From GCA-2737725 sp965229355 (GTDB lineage Bacteria > Pseudomonadota > Alphaproteobacteria > Rhodospirillales > Rhodospirillaceae): 64,000 nt of DNA. This document shows positions 24,480 through 32,108 of the stretch, in pieces. The notes under the pieces were generated by a model. That model saw nothing but the letters and a program-made list of their open reading frames with translations, did not search any database and had not been told where the DNA came from. Made by a program: the position numbers and the translations under genes. Each line of letters opens with the position of its first letter. The first letter of the stretch is position 1. The stretch is taken from NCBI GenBank assembly GCA_965229355.1, contig OZ245869.1, positions 2,604,001 through 2,668,000 of the forward strand, in the 5' to 3' direction.

Positions 24480-24872
24480 CTATTTGTTCTGGGTTTTGAT
24501 GATTTCGGTCATGGTGATGCCGAGGCGGTCGTCAACCACCACCACTTCGCCACGGGCCACAAGTCGATCGTTGACGTAAATGTCGATGGCTTCACCGACC
24601 TTACGGTCCAACTCGACGACAGCGCCACGGCCCAATTTCAATAACTCATGCACCTGCATCGACGATTTGCCCAGTACGGCGGACACGCGCACGGGAATAT
24701 CGTAAACGGCTTCAAGGTCTAAGGCTGAACGCGGCTTGTCTGGGATATCCGTCGGCGGATCATCCCAGCTATCATCACCACCGTCATCTTTCGCAGGGCG
24801 GCTATCGGCCAATTCGTTTAAGGCGAGGCCTTCAGCCTTTTTCTTTTTTTGATCTGCTGGATCTTCTGACAT
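24480..24872 (-). CDS. fliN: Flagellar motor switch protein FliN
   Basis: A 130-residue C-ring component. An acidic, variable N-terminus (1-50) is followed by the SpoA domain: LEAVYDIPVRVSAVLGKSSMQVHELLKLGRGAVVELDRKVGEAIDIYVNDRLVARGEVVVVDDRLGITMTEII, given here as residues 54-126. FliN binds FliH and helps bring export cargo to the gate. It sits between fliH (74 bp upstream) and motA in the fliF-to-flbD operon. No fliM is in the window. Confidence 0.95.
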   Translation of the reverse strand: MSEDPADQKKKKAEGLALNELADSRPAKDDGGDDSWDDPPTDIPDKPRSALDLEAVYDIPVRVSAVLGKSSMQVHELLKLGRGAVVELDRKVGEAIDIYVNDRLVARGEVVVVDDRLGITMTEIIKTQNK

Positions 24873-24946
24873 CTCTTAAGACCGCCTGGCTTCCGGATCA
24901 CCCGGCGGTTCCCCAATCTTGGTCGACGTGCAGGGCCTAAGCCCCC

Positions 24947-25885
24947 TTAATTACCGGCGGGCTCATCACCCGCTGTTTCGTCTAAATTGATCTCGTTTGT
25001 CTCTTCGGTCGTATGTGCACCATCATGCGGCGCGTCGCTACGGTCAGTTTCATCACTGTGTGCGTTGTCTTGATCCGTAGTGTGTGCTGCTTGGTCCTCA
25101 GCGGCAAGGGCCGCGTTGGCAGCATTCTCATCAAATTCACCCACGGTCTCGGCAACCATGCGCTCGATATCACCCCAAATGCGGGTTTCGCTGCGCTCAG
25201 CGCCGCCACCGCTCCATTCCATACGGGCATCGCCCGGTTGCAATTCGTAATCGGCCACAACAACGTGCGTTCCTTGGAAGCCCGCACGGCGGAAGACTTC
25301 ATCCAAGGCAGGGCGCAAGTCATCGACAATCATGGCATGGGCGCGGATCAGCAGCTTCGGTTCACCGATCACCAGTGGCAATGTTTTACGCACAAAGTCC
25401 GTGATGTTTTCCTTCGCATATTCGTGGGCTGTCACCGGAATGGTTTTTTTCGCGATTGCAAACAAAAGGCGAATAGTAATTTCAGCGATCTCGCGGTTTG
25501 ATGTCTTCTGCTGTTCATCCAGCATCGTCAAACCCTGCGCGATCAAATTCAACGCATCGGCGACATAGTGGCTGCGCGCAGTTTCAGCTTCTTCAAGGGC
25601 CGCTGTGTGACCAGCCACGAAACCTTCTTCACGCGCGGCTTCAAGCTGCGACAGCGTGAACATTTCTTCAGGTGGTGCCGGTGGCGGGGCAGGTGGTTCG
25701 TCCTGAATTTGCTGGGCCGCTTTGCGTTCGGCTTCGGCGGCGGCCGCAGCAGCCAGGGTTGCGGCAGCGTGACGGTCTGCTTCCAGTTCAGATTTGCGCT
25801 TCTCGTTTGGCAAGTACAGCTTACGCGGATCGTCGAAGGATCGTTCGAAGAGGAAGCGTTTTTGTGAAGTGCGTTGGGCTGACAT
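24947..25885 (-). CDS. fliH: Flagellar export regulator FliH
   Basis: A 312-residue protein that holds the FliI ATPase and docks it to FliN. After an FFERSFDDP-like N-terminus (FLFERSFDDPRKLYLPNE), an Ala/Glu-rich coiled-coil stalk (about 35-70), a Pro-rich spacer and the FliH core follow (REEGFVAGHTAALEEAE, EITIRLLFAIAKKTIP, ELQPGDARMEWSGGG). The last 50 residues are acidic and His/Asp-rich, beyond the normal family end. The call is by domain pattern and by position between fliG and fliN. Confidence 0.88.
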   Translation of the reverse strand: MSAQRTSQKRFLFERSFDDPRKLYLPNEKRKSELEADRHAAATLAAAAAAEAERKAAQQIQDEPPAPPPAPPEEMFTLSQLEAAREEGFVAGHTAALEEAETARSHYVADALNLIAQGLTMLDEQQKTSNREIAEITIRLLFAIAKKTIPVTAHEYAKENITDFVRKTLPLVIGEPKLLIRAHAMIVDDLRPALDEVFRRAGFQGTHVVVADYELQPGDARMEWSGGGAERSETRIWGDIERMVAETVGEFDENAANAALAAEDQAAHTTDQDNAHSDETDRSDAPHDGAHTTEETNEINLDETAGDEPAGN

Positions 25886-25909
25886 GGGCGAAACCGAGAC
25901 GTCTGGTTA

Positions 25910-26929
25910 TTAGTAAACCAGTTCGTCTTCCTCCTTGCCTTCCGAGATAACGATCTGGCCTGAGTTCGACAGTTCTTTGGCCAGCGTGACCACGGCCGAT
26001 TGCGCTTCTTCCACGTCGCGCAAGCGCACGGGACCAAGCGAATTCATGTCGTCTTGCAGCATCTTGCCAGCACGCGCTGACATGTTGCCCATGAACAGTT
26101 CCTTGATCGGGTCCGATGCGCCCTTCAAAGCCAAGCCCAACTTTTCCTTCTCGACATGACGCAGCAGTGTTTGAACGCCAGCGGCATCCAGGCGAATAAG
26201 GTCTTCGAAGGTGAACATGAGCTGCTTGATCTTCTCTGCAGACTCGCGGTTGCGTTCTTCGAGGGCAGTGATGAAGCGGCTTTCGGTTGAACGATCCAAG
26301 TTGTTGAAGATTTCGGCCATCATCTCGTGCGCATCGCGGCGCGCCGTGCGGGCCAAGTTCGACATGAATTCGGTACGCAGCGTCTTCTCGATCGATTCCA
26401 AAACGTCCTTCTGCACGGCTTCCATGTGCAGCATGCGCATGACGACTTCCATCGCGAAGCCTTCCGGCAGCAGCGACAGAACGCGCGCGGCGTGATCGGG
26501 TTTGATCTTCGATAAAACGACCGCAACAGTTTGCGGGTATTCGTTTTTGAGGTAGTTGGCCAGCACTTGTTCGTGCACGTTGCCCAACTTGTCCCACATT
26601 GTGCGACCGGCGGGACCGCGGATTTCTTCCATGATGAGCGAGACGCGATCTTTGCCCAAGCTCTTCATCAGCAAGCGTTCGGTCGATTCGTACGAACCCA
26701 CCAAAGAGCCCGTGTTAGAAATAGCGTCAGCGAAGTCGACGAACAGACGTTCAACGATGTTGGCGCCGATCGTGCCCAAGTTGGCCATGATCTGCGACAC
26801 TTCTTTAATTTCGTCGTCTTCCATCATCGAGAATAGCTTGCCAGCTTGCTCTTCACCGAGTGAGAGCAACATGATGCTGGCCTTCTGAGGGCCCGTAAGG
26901 CTGCGATAATCTTCTTTGACGCGCGCCAT
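25910..26929 (-). CDS. fliG: Flagellar motor switch protein FliG
   Basis: A 339-residue C-ring protein that couples stator force to rotation. It has the N-terminal FliF-binding part (LTGPQKASIMLLSLGEEQAGKLF), a middle domain (YPQTVAVVLSKIKPDHAARVLSLLP, with EHPQ-like YPQT) and a C-terminal torque helix (FTFEDLIRLDAAGVQTLLRHVEKEKLGLALKG). Length is normal. It follows fliF after a 114-bp gap and precedes fliH by 24 bp. Confidence 0.97.
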   Translation of the reverse strand: MARVKEDYRSLTGPQKASIMLLSLGEEQAGKLFSMMEDDEIKEVSQIMANLGTIGANIVERLFVDFADAISNTGSLVGSYESTERLLMKSLGKDRVSLIMEEIRGPAGRTMWDKLGNVHEQVLANYLKNEYPQTVAVVLSKIKPDHAARVLSLLPEGFAMEVVMRMLHMEAVQKDVLESIEKTLRTEFMSNLARTARRDAHEMMAEIFNNLDRSTESRFITALEERNRESAEKIKQLMFTFEDLIRLDAAGVQTLLRHVEKEKLGLALKGASDPIKELFMGNMSARAGKMLQDDMNSLGPVRLRDVEEAQSAVVTLAKELSNSGQIVISEGKEEDELVY

Positions 26930-27043
26930 CTCTCGTTTCCCTAACCCTCAAGGCCGTCGGCGTCTTTCATGCCGTGGCCGTCGCTAACCTAAGTATAACG
27001 TAAACCGCACCAATCCCCCATGGTGGGGAAGGGCCGGAAATCC

Positions 27044-28678
27044 TCAATTTTCCTGATAAAGCCAGGTGCGCAAGATCGCCAAAGCTTCTTCCGGGTGCTT
27101 ATCAACGATGTCGTTAATTTTACGAACCGATGACGCTTTCACGCGGCCTTCAACTTTATCGATATCGATCAATTCATCGAGGTCTTCATCTTCTTCTGCC
27201 GCACCCGGCAACGGCATCGGCACGCCACCAGGGCCCGTCAGCTGCGCCATGCCGCCTTCGGCTGACATCAACTGATCTTCGCCAGCAGGCATCGATTCGA
27301 AGGCTTTACTGACCAGCGGACGTACGACCAGCACGATGACCAAGACCGCGACGAACGCGACCCCCAGGCCTTCGGCCATGCGCATGATTTCTTCTTTGTT
27401 GAAGCCCAGCAGGTTGAATTCTTCTGCACCAGCCGCCAGATCATCGAAGCCGGTGAACGGCATGTTGATGACTTCAACTTGGTCGCCACGATTAGCGTCA
27501 TAGCCAATCGTGTTGCGGACCAAGGATTCAATCTTATCCAGCGTTTCTTGCGGTACGGCTTGATAGACTTTCTTGCCATCTTCACCGGTGGTGTATGTGC
27601 CATCCACCAGGACAGCGACCGAGAGGCGCTTCAACGTGCCTTGGTCACGGATTTGGTTCACGGTTTTCTTCGAGATTTCGAAGTTGGTGGTTTCTTCCGT
27701 GCGGTTTTCGTTGGTTTGCGATTTCGGGCCGCCTTGATTGTTTAGACGCGCATCAGGCTGGTTTTGGCTGACCGAAACGTTTTCCTGATCTGATTCCAAT
27801 GACGAGTTGGCTTCCGTCACGTTCACGGTTGAACGCGGCACAGCTTGGTCAGGATTGAATGTTTCTTCGTTGGTGACAACTTTATCGAAGTCCATTTCCG
27901 CACGAACTTCAGCGCGGACTTTGCCGGGGCCCAAAGAGCTTTCGACTAAGGCAACAACAGCTTGCGAGAGTTTGCGCTCAAGCTTGGTGCGCGACTCGTC
28001 TTGTTGCACAGCCACAAACTGCGCATCGTTTTCGAACGAGCGTGACAGCAGCGTGCCGCGTTCATCGACGATAGAAATGGCGGTGGGCTTCAGCTTCGGA
28101 ACAGCGGCTGCGATCAAATGCTGAATGGCTTGCACTTGGTTTTCAGCCAAGCGACCTGATTTCATCTTGATGTAAACCGATGCCGTGGGTTCTTGCATTT
28201 CACGGCTGAACATTTCGCGTTGTGGCATCACCAAGTGCACACGGGCACTTTGCACACCTTCAATCGATTTCACGGTACGCGATAGTTCGCCTTCCAGCGC
28301 ACGCACCAGATTAATATTCTGCACGAAGTTGGTCGTGCCCAGCGCGTCCATCGTGTCAAAGAGTTCATAGCCAACAGAACCGCCCGACGGCAGACCCTGT
28401 TCGGCCATCTGCATACGCACGGACGTCACTTGATCGCCCGAGACTAAAATCTGCGTGTTGTTCTCAGCCATGCGGAACGGAATGCCGCTTTTTTCCAACT
28501 GCTGAACGATCTCGCGGCTGTCGGTGGCCGACAAGCCGCCATACAGCAGTTCCATTGTTGGTGCCGAGAAACGCGTGGCGAAGAAGATGATAAACGCGAT
28601 CAAGCCGAAGGCCACGCCGCCCATGGCGGCTAGCTTGGCAGGTCCCAAATTGCGCATCTGCTGCATAAATGGATTCAA
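27044..28678 (-). CDS. fliF: Flagellar MS-ring protein FliF
   Basis: A 544-residue membrane protein that forms the MS ring. It has an N-terminal transmembrane helix (GGVAFGLIAFIIFFATRF), ring-building motifs (YGGLSATDSREIVQQLEKSGIPF, VQSARVHLVMPQREMF, ASVYIKMKSGR), a Gln/Asn-rich beta-collar, a second helix (VAFVAVLVIVLVVRPLV) and the C-terminal FliG-binding tail (SSVRKINDIVDKHPEEALAILRTWL). The start is uncertain: TTG at 28678 has AGAGGG at 6 nt; GTG at 28726 lacks a site. It leads a run through flbD, and a near-consensus CtrA box precedes it. Confidence 0.95.
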   Translation of the reverse strand: MNPFMQQMRNLGPAKLAAMGGVAFGLIAFIIFFATRFSAPTMELLYGGLSATDSREIVQQLEKSGIPFRMAENNTQILVSGDQVTSVRMQMAEQGLPSGGSVGYELFDTMDALGTTNFVQNINLVRALEGELSRTVKSIEGVQSARVHLVMPQREMFSREMQEPTASVYIKMKSGRLAENQVQAIQHLIAAAVPKLKPTAISIVDERGTLLSRSFENDAQFVAVQQDESRTKLERKLSQAVVALVESSLGPGKVRAEVRAEMDFDKVVTNEETFNPDQAVPRSTVNVTEANSSLESDQENVSVSQNQPDARLNNQGGPKSQTNENRTEETTNFEISKKTVNQIRDQGTLKRLSVAVLVDGTYTTGEDGKKVYQAVPQETLDKIESLVRNTIGYDANRGDQVEVINMPFTGFDDLAAGAEEFNLLGFNKEEIMRMAEGLGVAFVAVLVIVLVVRPLVSKAFESMPAGEDQLMSAEGGMAQLTGPGGVPMPLPGAAEEDEDLDELIDIDKVEGRVKASSVRKINDIVDKHPEEALAILRTWLYQEN

Positions 28679-28761
28679 GGTCAGCCCTCTTCGCTTTCGC
28701 CGGGTCGCCTGCAGGGCTCCGGTCACTTTTTCACGTGTTGAGGGGAAGCTAGGTCCGTGAG

Positions 28762-28777
28762 GTGAAGAAGCCGTTAA
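28762..28777 (-). promoter_or_regulatory. Candidate CtrA box upstream of fliF
   Basis: On the fliF strand it reads TTAA-CGGCTTC-TTCAC, one mismatch from TTAA-N7-TTAAC, 84 bp before the chosen start. CtrA directly controls fliF operons in several Alphaproteobacteria. Binding here is inferred. Confidence 0.5.
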
Positions 28778-28864
28778 TACTCGGCAAAAATTGCCCCATT
28801 GACCGGCAGGCCTTGCCCAGCCTTCAATCGGCCCACAATTGGACGCAGACGCAGTTTCGGTAAA

Positions 28865-29908
28865 ATGCCAAAAAACGCGAAAGAACAGTCAGGTAGCGAT
28901 CATCGCGACCTTACAATCGAACTGAGCGCAGGCATTGTCGCGGTCAACGATGAGGCGCCTAAAATCCTGCTGGTCCGGGACCAGGGTGGCGATTCTGCAA
29001 CACATAGTCAGTTTGGTCTGCCGTGCGGTCCGTTTGACCCCGTTGGCCATCGCACACTCGAAGAGGGGTTGCGTAAGTGGGTCGGCGAGCAATCAGGCAT
29101 CCAATTAGGCTATGCCGAACAGCTTTACACATTTGGGGATCGCTTCCGGGATCCGCAGGAACGCGCAGGCGGTCCGCGACCGGTTTCCGTCGGCTACTTA
29201 GCCCTGGTGCGCCAAACCGACTCTGTTGCAAGCACTGACAATGCCGATTGGAGCGACTGGTATCGTCACTTTCCATGGGAAGATTGGCGATCAGGTCCGC
29301 CGGCTATTGTCAGCCAGGTGATTGCGTCTGAACTGAAGGCCTGGGCAGATGCGCCGGATAATCGCGCCGACCGAATGCGCCGACGCGAACGCATTGATGC
29401 GAACTTTGGCTTAGGTGATCTGGCCTGGGATAACGAGCGCGTTTTAGAGCGCTACGAACTGCTCTATGAAGCTGGTTTGATTGCTGAAACCGTTGCTGAT
29501 GGACGCGAGCGCACAAATCCTGCGCATGTGCAGGTTCACACCCTTACAGGGGCCGCGCTGATTAAAGATCATCGTCGTATCATGGCGACTGCGATGGGGC
29601 GCTTGCGAGCTAAAATTAAATATCGGCCCGTCATTTTCGAACTCATGCCGCCGAACTTCACGCTGTACCAACTGCAACGCGCCGCTGAAGCATTGGCGGG
29701 CGCGCGGTTGCATAAACAAAACTTCCGCCGACTTGTCGCAAATGAGGGGCTGGTGGAAGCGACGGGCCAAATCTCCAGCCAGACGGGGGGGCGGCCAGCT
29801 GAGTTGTTCCGCTTCCGGCGCGATGTTGTGCGTGAGCGGCCAGCCGCGGGGGTGCGCTTACCTGTGCGCCTGAAGTCGTCTGGCCGGGGCAAACCGACAC
29901 TCAAATAG
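28865..29908 (+). CDS. NrtR-like Nudix-related transcriptional regulator of NAD synthesis
   Basis: A 347-residue protein with an N-terminal Nudix-like domain (about 15-150) and a C-terminal winged helix of NrtR type (RPVIFELMPPNFTLYQLQ, HKQNFRRLVANEGLVE, GGRPAELFRF). The Nudix box is degenerate: the REUxEE core reads KWVGEQ (71-76), so two of three metal-binding Glu are gone, as expected for a sensor of ADP-ribose-type ligands, not an enzyme. A linker of about 80 residues is longer than in typical NrtR. It is followed by nadA-nadC, which supports a role in NAD homeostasis. The ATG at 28865 is preferred over a TTG at 28799. Confidence 0.82.
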   Translation: MPKNAKEQSGSDHRDLTIELSAGIVAVNDEAPKILLVRDQGGDSATHSQFGLPCGPFDPVGHRTLEEGLRKWVGEQSGIQLGYAEQLYTFGDRFRDPQERAGGPRPVSVGYLALVRQTDSVASTDNADWSDWYRHFPWEDWRSGPPAIVSQVIASELKAWADAPDNRADRMRRRERIDANFGLGDLAWDNERVLERYELLYEAGLIAETVADGRERTNPAHVQVHTLTGAALIKDHRRIMATAMGRLRAKIKYRPVIFELMPPNFTLYQLQRAAEALAGARLHKQNFRRLVANEGLVEATGQISSQTGGRPAELFRFRRDVVRERPAAGVRLPVRLKSSGRGKPTLK

Positions 29909-29997
29909 ACAGTATCTATATTTTTCAATGGGTTATGATTTTGGTCGCATGCCCCCTTGTGCTTGACTTGAGCATTTGTGACACCTAACCTTCATAC

Positions 29998-30020
29998 ACC
30001 ACGTTGCGAGACGTGGTTTT
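29998..30020 (+). terminator. Weak terminator-like hairpin after the nrtR-like gene
   Basis: Stem ACCACGT/ACGTGGT (29998-30004 and 30011-30017) with a 6-nt loop and a short T run. It lies in the 215-bp gap before nadA. Confidence 0.4.
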
Positions 30021-30032
30021 CGTGCGCCCCAC

Positions 30033-30053
30033 TTATACTCAATTTAAGCATAA
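30033..30053. promoter_or_regulatory. Candidate NrtR operator before nadA
   Basis: Inverted repeat TTATACT-N7-AGCATAA (30033-30039 and 30047-30053), one mismatch from perfect symmetry, 70 bp before the nadA start. AT-rich palindromes of this kind are typical NrtR targets. Binding is inferred. Confidence 0.5.
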
Positions 30054-30123
30054 TGCTTTGGATGAGGGGGCGTGTTTAGATCCTGAAAAGGACGTGCGCC
30101 CGCTGGCGCAGAAAGGACGCGCT

Positions 30124-31152
30124 ATGAACGTTGTGACACCTGCTTATGCCGACCTGCGTTTTACTTCTGAAGTCGAGCGCAACACGGCTCATCTTTACAA
30201 CAAGGTGAAGAAAGTCATTCCCGAGGTGGAATGGCCGGTGTACGCGCCGTTGATCGACCGCATCAATCAACTGAAGAAGCAAAAGAACGCGGTGATCTTG
30301 GGCCACAACTACATGACGCCGGAAATTTTCCACTGCGTTGCCGACATCACCGGCGACTCTTTGGCGCTGGCGCGCAGCGCTGCGAAAACCGAAGCCGACA
30401 TTATCGTCATGGCCGGTGTGCACTTCATGGCTGAAACATCAAAGATCATGAACCCGTCAAAGAAGGTTCTGATCCCCGACATGGGCGCTGGCTGCACGCT
30501 TGCTGAAGCGATCACCGCTGAAGATGTGCGTAAATTGAAAGCGCAATATCCGGGCGTGCCGGTGGTGACTTATGTGAACACATCGGCTGATGTGAAAGCG
30601 GAGTCGGACATCTGCTGCACGTCTGCGAATGCGGCCCAAATCGTTGAAGGCCTGGGCGTGCCGCGCGTGATCATGCTGCCGGATGAATATTTGGCGTTGA
30701 ACACGGCGAAGCTGGTGAAGTGCGAAGTCATCACCTGGAAGGGCCGTTGCGTGGTGCACGAGCAATTCAGCCCGGCTGACATTCGTGGCATACGTGAAAC
30801 CAACCCGGGCGTGGTTGTGTTGGCGCACCCGGAATGCTCGCCTGAAGTTGTGGCCGAATGCGATTTCACAGGTTCAACCGCGGGCATGATCGACTACGTT
30901 GCTAAAAACAAGCCGCCGAAAGTGGTGTTGGTGACCGAGTGCTCCATGAGCGATAACGTTGCCGCCGACTTCCCGGAATTGGATTTCGTGAAGCCGTGCA
31001 ACCTGTGCCCGTTCATGAAGAAGATCGAGCTGAAGAACATTTTGCATGCGTTGGAAACCGAGCAGATTGAAGTTCATATCGATCCTGCCATTGCGGCTAA
31101 GGCACGCGTCTCGGTCGAGCGCATGATCAACGGCTGGAAATACGGCACCTAA
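30124..31152 (+). CDS. nadA: Quinolinate synthase NadA
   Basis: Condenses iminoaspartate and dihydroxyacetone phosphate to quinolinate, the first committed intermediate of de novo NAD synthesis. 342 residues. Family segments include AVILGHNYMTPEIF, DIIVMAGVHFMAETSKIMNP and DMGAGCTLAEA. The 4Fe-4S ligands are likely the Cys in GAGCTLAEA, the one in HPECSPEVV and one of the pair in PCNLCPFMKK. The ATG at 30124 has AAAGGA at 7 nt; the frame is open for 40 codons further upstream but that region holds the putative operator. nadC follows 6 bp downstream. Confidence 0.97.
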   Translation: MNVVTPAYADLRFTSEVERNTAHLYNKVKKVIPEVEWPVYAPLIDRINQLKKQKNAVILGHNYMTPEIFHCVADITGDSLALARSAAKTEADIIVMAGVHFMAETSKIMNPSKKVLIPDMGAGCTLAEAITAEDVRKLKAQYPGVPVVTYVNTSADVKAESDICCTSANAAQIVEGLGVPRVIMLPDEYLALNTAKLVKCEVITWKGRCVVHEQFSPADIRGIRETNPGVVVLAHPECSPEVVAECDFTGSTAGMIDYVAKNKPPKVVLVTECSMSDNVAADFPELDFVKPCNLCPFMKKIELKNILHALETEQIEVHIDPAIAAKARVSVERMINGWKYGT

Positions 31153-31158
31153 GTCAGC

Positions 31159-31998
31159 ATGAGCCTTGCGCAGCATCTGATCGACGAGGCTGTTCGCCGC
31201 GCGCTTACCGAAGATCTCGGTGACGCGGGTGATATCACCACGGCTGCAACAGTGCCTGTGAACACTCAAGCACGTGCGGTCATTGCGGCGCGTAAAGCTG
31301 GGGTCATTGCGGGCACTGAAATTGCCAAGCGGGCCTTTGCTATTTTAAGCAGCGATGTGAGGGTGACTATTAAAGCTGTGGACGGAACGCGCGTTGCAGC
31401 TGGTGACGTGGTGCTTGAGATATCAGGCCCGGCGCATCCCATTTTAAGTGCCGAACGCGTCGCCTTGAATTTCCTCGGGCATCTTTCAGGCGTTGCGACG
31501 TCGACCGCAGAGATCGCCGATGCCATTGTCCACACCAAAGCCAAGATTTGTTGTACGCGTAAAACAACGCCTGGCTTACGTGCGTTTGAAAAATATGCGG
31601 TGCGGTGTGGCGGTGGCGTGAACCATCGCTTTGGTTTGTATGATGCTGTTTTGATTAAAGATAATCATATCGCTGCGGCTGGCAGTGTTGCTGCCGCCGT
31701 AAAAGCCGCCCGTCAAAAGATCGGCCACATGGTGAAGATCGAAGCTGAAGTCGATCACATTTCGCAAATCGAAGATGCAATTGCGGCGGGTGCTGATGTG
31801 CTGTTGCTCGACAACATGACGCCGACTCAACTAGCTGAAGCTGTGAAGCTTGTGAATGGTCGTGCAGTTACGGAAGCCTCGGGCTCAATCACCAAAGCGA
31901 CAGCCGCAGAGATTGCTGAAGCTGGCGTTGACCTGATGTCGGCAGGCTGGATTACGCACTCCGCGCCGTGCTTGGATTTGGGTTTGGACTTTAAATAG
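31159..31998 (+). CDS. nadC: Nicotinate-nucleotide pyrophosphorylase NadC
   Basis: Quinolinate phosphoribosyltransferase of 279 residues, making nicotinate mononucleotide from quinolinate and PRPP. Typical segments are EDLGDAGDITT, ERVALNFLGHLSGVAT, CTRKTTPGLRAFEKYAVRCGGGVNHRFGL (shown as 134-162), LIKDNHIAAAG and the C-terminal EASGSITKATAAEIAEAGVDLMSAG. Length is normal. It follows nadA in an operon. nadB (aspartate oxidase), usually between nadA and nadC, is absent here and must be elsewhere or replaced by aspartate dehydrogenase. Confidence 0.97.
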   Translation: MSLAQHLIDEAVRRALTEDLGDAGDITTAATVPVNTQARAVIAARKAGVIAGTEIAKRAFAILSSDVRVTIKAVDGTRVAAGDVVLEISGPAHPILSAERVALNFLGHLSGVATSTAEIADAIVHTKAKICCTRKTTPGLRAFEKYAVRCGGGVNHRFGLYDAVLIKDNHIAAAGSVAAAVKAARQKIGHMVKIEAEVDHISQIEDAIAAGADVLLLDNMTPTQLAEAVKLVNGRAVTEASGSITKATAAEIAEAGVDLMSAGWITHSAPCLDLGLDFK

Positions 31999-32045
31999 GA
32001 TTTTTATTTTGTAGCTTTTCCATTTTGTGGCAAAGCCCAGATATT

Positions 32046-32080
32046 CAAAACCCCGCCATCTCTGGCGGGGTTTTGTTTTT
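32046..32080. terminator. Bidirectional terminator between nadC and flgE
   Basis: Perfect 13-bp stem CAAAACCCCGCCA/TGGCGGGGTTTTG (32046-32058 and 32063-32075), with T-rich sequence following on the plus strand and TTTTG on the minus strand. It serves the convergent nadC and flgE transcripts. Confidence 0.9.
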
Positions 32081-32108
32081 ATTCGGTCCTCTTAATTAGC
32101 GAGCGCTA

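Noticed and set aside
28724..28740. CACGTG-centred sequence as a second parS
   Set aside because: Only the left arm resembles parS (one mismatch); the right arm has about five mismatches to GTGAAACA.
30004..30123. 40-codon N-terminal extension of NadA
   Set aside because: Not typical of the family; the region contains a hairpin and the operator-like repeat, and a ribosome site precedes the ATG at 30124.
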